Part shown: positions 60,603 through 64,000 of the stretch, piece by piece
Numbering within the stretch: the stretch's first letter is position 1
Layout of the letters: each line of letters begins with the position of its first letter
NCBI RefSeq assembly: GCF_000407365.1
Contig: NZ_ASVU01000001.1
Location: 496,001 to 560,000 of the forward strand
Origin: Enterococcus asini ATCC 700915
GTDB taxonomy: Bacteria; Bacillota; Bacilli; Lactobacillales; Enterococcaceae
DNA length: 64,000 nt
Direction of reading: 5' to 3'
Translations under genes and position numbers: made by a program
The notes under the pieces: generated by a model
What the model was told of the DNA's origin: nothing
The model's input: the letters and a program-made list of their open reading frames with translations, nothing else
The model's database searches: none

Positions 60603-60627
60603 GTTGGTTCATCTCCCTCTCTTACTC

Positions 60628-62100
60628 TCATTCCTTAATTGTAGCAGACTTTTTCGAAATGAGTAAGGTCATAACTAAAGCGATAGCTACTAAGAGCAGC
60701 GCCACGCCGAAGACCCCGTGTAAGCCACTGAAGAGGATTTCCCGCAACGGTGCCAAGAGTTTTTCCGGTAAAAGTTTGGCAGTTTGGGGATTGACCAGTT
60801 TGTTCATAATGTCCGGATCCTTGGTGAGGCTACCTTTTTGCAAAGCGTTAGCGGTGATGCTGTTCATTATGATTCCGAAAACGGACACCATGATGGTTTG
60901 GCCAATCGTCCGGGCCAACGTATTAAAGGAAGTCGCCACCCCTAGTTGATCGTGGCCAACACTGCTTTGAGCAGTCACGGTACAAACCACGATGGTTCCC
61001 CCGAGGCCCACGCCTAAAACAGACGAAATCAAAAAGAACCACAACCAGCTAGCGGAAATCGGAATCAAGAACAGCCCCGCCCCGCCAATCAGGATAACGG
61101 CTAAGAAGACGATTAGGACTTCTTTCACACTTTTTTGAACCAGCCAGCGACCAGCGATAAAAGAACCCACCATCCATAAGATTGACAAAGGCGCTAAAAC
61201 CAAGCCTCCGATACCCGCAGGTAAGCCTAAGACCCCTTGCATCCACATGGGAATGTAGACGTCCACCGCCATTAAAAAGCCACTAGCCAAAGCCGCTACT
61301 AGATTGACTACGACAAAGAGCCGGCTGTGAAACAGATTCAATGCGATGACCGGATCTTGTGCCCGTTTTTCCACGAAGATGAAATAAGCCAGACCGAAAA
61401 CAGATACAACAATCAATAAAATTACCGGCATACTGAAGCCTTGATCCCCTAAAAATTGGAAGGCCAACAATAAAGCCAAGAGGGTCGCCGCTAAGGTTAA
61501 AGAACCTTTCAAGTCCATTGGTTTCCCTGTTTTTTCCCGCTTTGGTTCTACCAAGTAGCGCCAAATCATGGCAATCAAAATCGCGCCGATTGGTACATTG
61601 ATAAAGAAGATCCAGTGCCAGCCAATCGTATCTACGATTAAGCCCCCGGCTAAAGGACCCACCACACTGGCAATCCCCCAGGCTGTACTGTTAAAGCCTA
61701 GGACTTTGGCCCGCTTTTCCATGCTGTACAAGTCCCCAATAATCGTCAAAGCCACTGGCATCATTGCCCCGGCTCCCATCCCTTGAATGGCCCGAGCCAC
61801 GATTAAGGTTTCCATACTGTTGGACATTCCACACAGGGCTGATCCTATGACAAACAACAGCGTACCGAAGATAAAGACCGGTTTGCGGCCAATGGTATCC
61901 GCCAACTTCCCGTAAATCGGGGTCAACATGGCATTCGTCAATAAATAAATCGAAAAAACCCAGTTCATAATTTCAATACCATGCAGCGAACCGACAATCG
62001 TCGGCATCGCCGTGGTGACAATCGTCCCCTCAATAGCGGTCATAAAGGTTGCTACAAAGACCGCCACCGTAACCAATTTTACATTTGTTTCTTTTTTCAC
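60628..62100 (-). CDS. MFS exporter, DHA2 (EmrB/QacA) family
   Basis: This is a membrane protein of about 490 residues with 14 predicted helices. The DHA2 motifs are visible: FMTAIEGTIVTTAMPTI in helix 1, GKLADTIGRKPV in loop 2-3, and GPLAGGLIVD in helix 5 (motif C). Such proteins expel drugs by proton antiport. GTG 62100 follows AGGAGAGG; a TTG at 62130 is possible but has no ribosome binding site. The gene lies 86 bases after metK on the same strand with no clear terminator between. Confidence 0.87.
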   Translation of the reverse strand: MKKETNVKLVTVAVFVATFMTAIEGTIVTTAMPTIVGSLHGIEIMNWVFSIYLLTNAMLTPIYGKLADTIGRKPVFIFGTLLFVIGSALCGMSNSMETLIVARAIQGMGAGAMMPVALTIIGDLYSMEKRAKVLGFNSTAWGIASVVGPLAGGLIVDTIGWHWIFFINVPIGAILIAMIWRYLVEPKREKTGKPMDLKGSLTLAATLLALLLAFQFLGDQGFSMPVILLIVVSVFGLAYFIFVEKRAQDPVIALNLFHSRLFVVVNLVAALASGFLMAVDVYIPMWMQGVLGLPAGIGGLVLAPLSILWMVGSFIAGRWLVQKSVKEVLIVFLAVILIGGAGLFLIPISASWLWFFLISSVLGVGLGGTIVVCTVTAQSSVGHDQLGVATSFNTLARTIGQTIMVSVFGIIMNSITANALQKGSLTKDPDIMNKLVNPQTAKLLPEKLLAPLREILFSGLHGVFGVALLLVAIALVMTLLISKKSATIKE

Positions 62101-62186
62101 GTGCTTCTTCCTCTCCTGATTTTCTTCCAAAAAAAGAGATCCCTACCCCCAGCAAGTTCCCTCGCTGAAAAATAGAGATCGCCTTT

Positions 62187-63377
62187 TTAATCCTTCACAC
62201 TTGCTAGTAGGTCCGCAGCTTTATCCGTGCGTTCCCAAGGCAAGTCGATATCTGTACGACCAAAATGTCCATATGCTGCCGTTTGTTTGTAAATCGGACG
62301 GCGTAAATCCAGCATCTCGATGATTCCCGCTGGACGTAGATCAAAGTTCTTCCGCACGGCGGCAATCAATGCTTCATCACTGACTTTCCCCGTGCCAAAT
62401 GTATTCACCGCAATCGAAACCGGCTGCGCCACGCCAATGGCATAGGCTAATTGCACCTCGACTTTTTTCGCCAAGTCTGCTGCCACGATGTTCTTCGCAA
62501 TGTAGCGTGCGGCATAGCTTGCAGAACGGTCCACTTTCGTCGCATCCTTCCCGGAGAATGCGCCCCCTCCATGACGAGCATAGCCGCCATAAGTATCCAC
62601 GATGATTTTCCGACCCGTTAAGCCTGCGTCCCCTTGAGGACCACCGATTACAAAACGACCTGTAGGATTGATATAGTATTTTGTTTCTTCATCTAACAGC
62701 TCACTAGGAATGACCGCCTTGATGACTTGCTCCAAAACGTCCCGGTGAATCGTTTCGTTGTCCACTTGATCATCATGCTGGGTACTGATAACCACTGTAT
62801 CCACCCGCACAGGTTGATCTTGGTCGTCATATTCCACCGTCACTTGAGACTTAGCATCCGGCCGTAAGTAAGGCAAAACTTTCTCCTTACGCAACTCAGC
62901 CAAACGACGAACCAAGCGATGGGACAAAGAAATTGGCAATGGCATCAATTCCGGTGTTTCATCACAGGCAAAACCAAACATTAATCCTTGGTCCCCGGCA
63001 CCAATTTCGTCTAATGGATCTTTTTTCACTTCTCGTGCTTCCAGGGCTACATCCACCCCTTGTGCGATATCTGGTGATTGCTCATCAATTGCTACTAAGA
63101 CCGCCACCGTATCCCCGTCAAAGCCAAATTTGGCGCGCGTATAGCCGATGTCGTTGATGGTTTTGCGGACGATTTTTTGAATATCCACGTATGCGTTCGT
63201 GGAGACTTCCCCAAAAACCAAAACCAGGCCAGTGGTCACGGAAGTTTCGCAGGCAACCCGAGCATAAGGATCCTTTTCCAACAATGCATCTAAAATCGCA
63301 TCGCTAATTTGATCTGCCACCTTATCTGGATGGCCCTCGGAAACAGATTCCGAAGTAAATAAATGTCTCTCTGTCAT
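62187..63377 (-). CDS. metK: S-adenosylmethionine synthetase
   Basis: This 396-residue enzyme makes SAM from methionine and [18 protein letters not shown], the [10 protein letters not shown] hexapeptide region and the [16 protein letters not shown] phosphate loop are intact. The ribosome binding site GGGGG (63386-63390) is part of a SAM-III riboswitch, so translation drops when SAM is plentiful. Downstream on the same strand is an MFS exporter, possibly by read-through. Confidence 0.97.
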   Translation of the reverse strand: MTERHLFTSESVSEGHPDKVADQISDAILDALLEKDPYARVACETSVTTGLVLVFGEVSTNAYVDIQKIVRKTINDIGYTRAKFGFDGDTVAVLVAIDEQSPDIAQGVDVALEAREVKKDPLDEIGAGDQGLMFGFACDETPELMPLPISLSHRLVRRLAELRKEKVLPYLRPDAKSQVTVEYDDQDQPVRVDTVVISTQHDDQVDNETIHRDVLEQVIKAVIPSELLDEETKYYINPTGRFVIGGPQGDAGLTGRKIIVDTYGGYARHGGGAFSGKDATKVDRSASYAARYIAKNIVAADLAKKVEVQLAYAIGVAQPVSIAVNTFGTGKVSDEALIAAVRKNFDLRPAGIIEMLDLRRPIYKQTAAYGHFGRTDIDLPWERTDKAADLLASVKD

Positions 63378-63382
63378 AATAG

Positions 63383-63441
63383 TTTCCCCCTAAATATTTT
63401 CGGTTACAAGGCATCTTCGAATAACGAATCCTATCGGGAAC
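63383..63441 (-). ncRNA. SAM-III (S-MK box) riboswitch of metK
   Basis: The minus-strand leader has the conserved S-MK parts in order: GTTCCCGATAGGAT, a variable hairpin (TTCG/CGAA), AGATGCCTTGTAACCGAAA, then AGGGGGAA containing the ribosome binding site. In the known enterococcal element, SAM makes the GGGGG pair with the 5' part and blocks ribosomes. The element ends six bases before the metK ATG. Confidence 0.92.
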
Positions 63442-63450
63442 TTGCAACGA

Positions 63451-63475
63451 TTGACAGTATAACAGATTTTGTCAA
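63451..63475 (-). promoter_or_regulatory. metK promoter with overlapping inverted repeat
   Basis: An extended -10 TGT-TATACT (plus 63456-63464) lies eight bases before the riboswitch start region. TTGACA (minus strand; plus 63470-63475) is only eight bases from it, too close to be the -35. TTGACA-N13-TGTCAA forms a perfect inverted repeat around the -10. Confidence 0.55.
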
Positions 63476-63541
63476 AAGTTGCTCGCTTTCCAGTTAATGA
63501 TTCAATGAAAATTTCAATAAAATTAAAAGAGTCATACAAGC

Positions 63542-63570
63542 AAAAAAAATAAGGTACTCATTTGAGTACC
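63542..63570 (-). terminator. Terminator of the tRNA operon
   Basis: GGTACTCA (63553-63560) pairs with TGAGTACC (63563-63570), followed on the minus strand by TTATTTTTTTT. Confidence 0.85.
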
Positions 63571-63573
63571 TCA

Positions 63574-63645
63574 TGATCCGTACGGGATTCGAACCCGTGT
63601 TACCGCCGTGAAAGGGCGGTGTCTTAACCACTTGACCAACGGACC
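63574..63645 (-). tRNA. tRNA-Glu (UUC)
   Basis: This 72-base cloverleaf has anticodon loop CTTTCAC, the GGTTCGAATCC T-arm and acceptor GGTCCGT/ACGGATC. No CCA is encoded. Last gene of the cluster and a substrate for MnmA. Confidence 0.95.
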
Positions 63646-63663
63646 AAATTGATAATATAGGAA

Positions 63664-63737
<74 letters not shown>

Positions 63738-63757
63738 ATAATAAAAATTTGAAACAA

Positions 63758-63828
63758 AGCGGGTGACGAGAATCGAACTCGCGACAACAGCTTGGAAGGC
63801 TGTGGTTTTACCACTAAACTACACCCGC
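63758..63828 (-). tRNA. tRNA-Gly (UCC)
   Basis: This 71-base cloverleaf has anticodon loop TTCCAAG, AGTTCGATTCT T-arm and acceptor GCGGGTG/CACCCGC. The discriminator is U. Confidence 0.94.
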
Positions 63829-63841
63829 AAAGCGAATGCAA

Positions 63842-63914
63842 TGGCGCGGGACAGAATCGAACTGCCGACACATGGAGCTTCAATCCATTGCTCTACCAAC
63901 TGAGCTACCGAGCC
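63842..63914 (-). tRNA. tRNA-Phe (GAA)
   Basis: This 73-base cloverleaf has anticodon loop TTGAAGC and AGTTCGATTCT T-arm. The acceptor stem GGCTCGG/CCGCGCC has one T-C mismatch at its fourth pair. No CCA is encoded. Confidence 0.93.
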
Positions 63915-63926
63915 AAAATAACACAA

Positions 63927-63999
63927 CGGTCCCGACGGGACTCGAACCCGCGATCTCCTGCGTGACAGGCAGGCGTGATAACCACTACACTACGGGACC
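63927..63999 (-). tRNA. tRNA-Asp (GUC)
   Basis: This 73-base cloverleaf has anticodon loop CTGTCAC, GGTTCGAGTCC T-arm, acceptor GGTCCCG/CGGGACC and discriminator G. First tRNA of the cluster inside the window; the cluster may continue beyond the right edge. Confidence 0.95.
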
Positions 64000-64000
64000 A

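Noticed and set aside
62101-62186. Terminator between metK and the DHA2 exporter
   Set aside because: The two GATCTCT copies are direct, not inverted, repeats; only a four-pair CAGC/GCTG stem remains, with no proper T-tract.

Overview
The window reads as chromosomal DNA of a low-to-moderate G+C Gram-positive coccus of the Lactobacillales, most probably Enterococcus or a close relative. Four things point there. The metK gene has a SAM-III (S-MK box) leader, which is known from this order. The leuS gene has a T-box leader. The murE gene has the sequence features of the L-lysine type. The gene order ecsB-ecsA / hit / ytxH / prsA, yhaO-yhaN-yhaM and murJ-like (ytgP) / murE is typical of the group. 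This is inferred from gene content only. I saw no IS element, prophage, integrase, rRNA or CRISPR array.

Layout. 1-5.0 kb: hexuronate catabolism (kduI-kduD and kdgA-kdgK on the minus strand, an IclR regulator, and a truncated membrane-anchored protein with upstream cre-like sites). 5.3-13.4 kb: MATE exporter, Kup potassium uptake, topoisomerase III, a DUF1033 gene with a stop at codon 3, an MFS exporter with a structured leader, and a small unknown protein. 13.5-24.2 kb: mnmA, serine biosynthesis serC-serA-DUF1015, cysteine desulfurase with its DUF1831 neighbour, an AraC/GyrI-type regulator, a second-type prs, and a papain-like protein. 24.3-37.6 kb: pepO, then the housekeeping block trmB-ccrZ-ecsB-ecsA / hit-ytxH-prsA, then yhaM-yhaN-yhaO and a YlbF/YheA protein. 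37.7-43.3 kb: class A PBP (pbp2a type), two pseudouridine synthases, a ROK fructokinase and a Nudix hydrolase.

43.4-49.3 kb holds the most unusual block. It is a six-gene minus-strand operon: mupG (DUF871/GH170), a CelB-type PTS IIC, a tandem GNAT, a PIG-L deacetylase-like protein, murQ and murR. It looks like a peptidoglycan-disaccharide (MurNAc-GlcNAc) recycling operon. Two acetyl-group enzymes have been added, and the PIG-L protein lacks the family's catalytic aspartate. Its promoter carries two similar 13-bp elements 42 bp apart. Its sequence looks more AT-rich than its neighbours.

49.4-63.4 kb: cell-wall and translation genes (murJ-like flippase, murE, leuS with T-box, a four-LysM glucosaminidase with a WalR/VicR-type box upstream), then PAP2 phosphatase, ytqA-ytqB (wobble-uridine modification, complementing mnmA), an esterase, a DHA2 exporter and metK. 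63.57-64.0 kb: a minus-strand tRNA cluster, transcribed Asp-Phe-Gly-Ile-Glu, with its terminator. Most genes end in clear intrinsic terminators, several shared by convergent genes.
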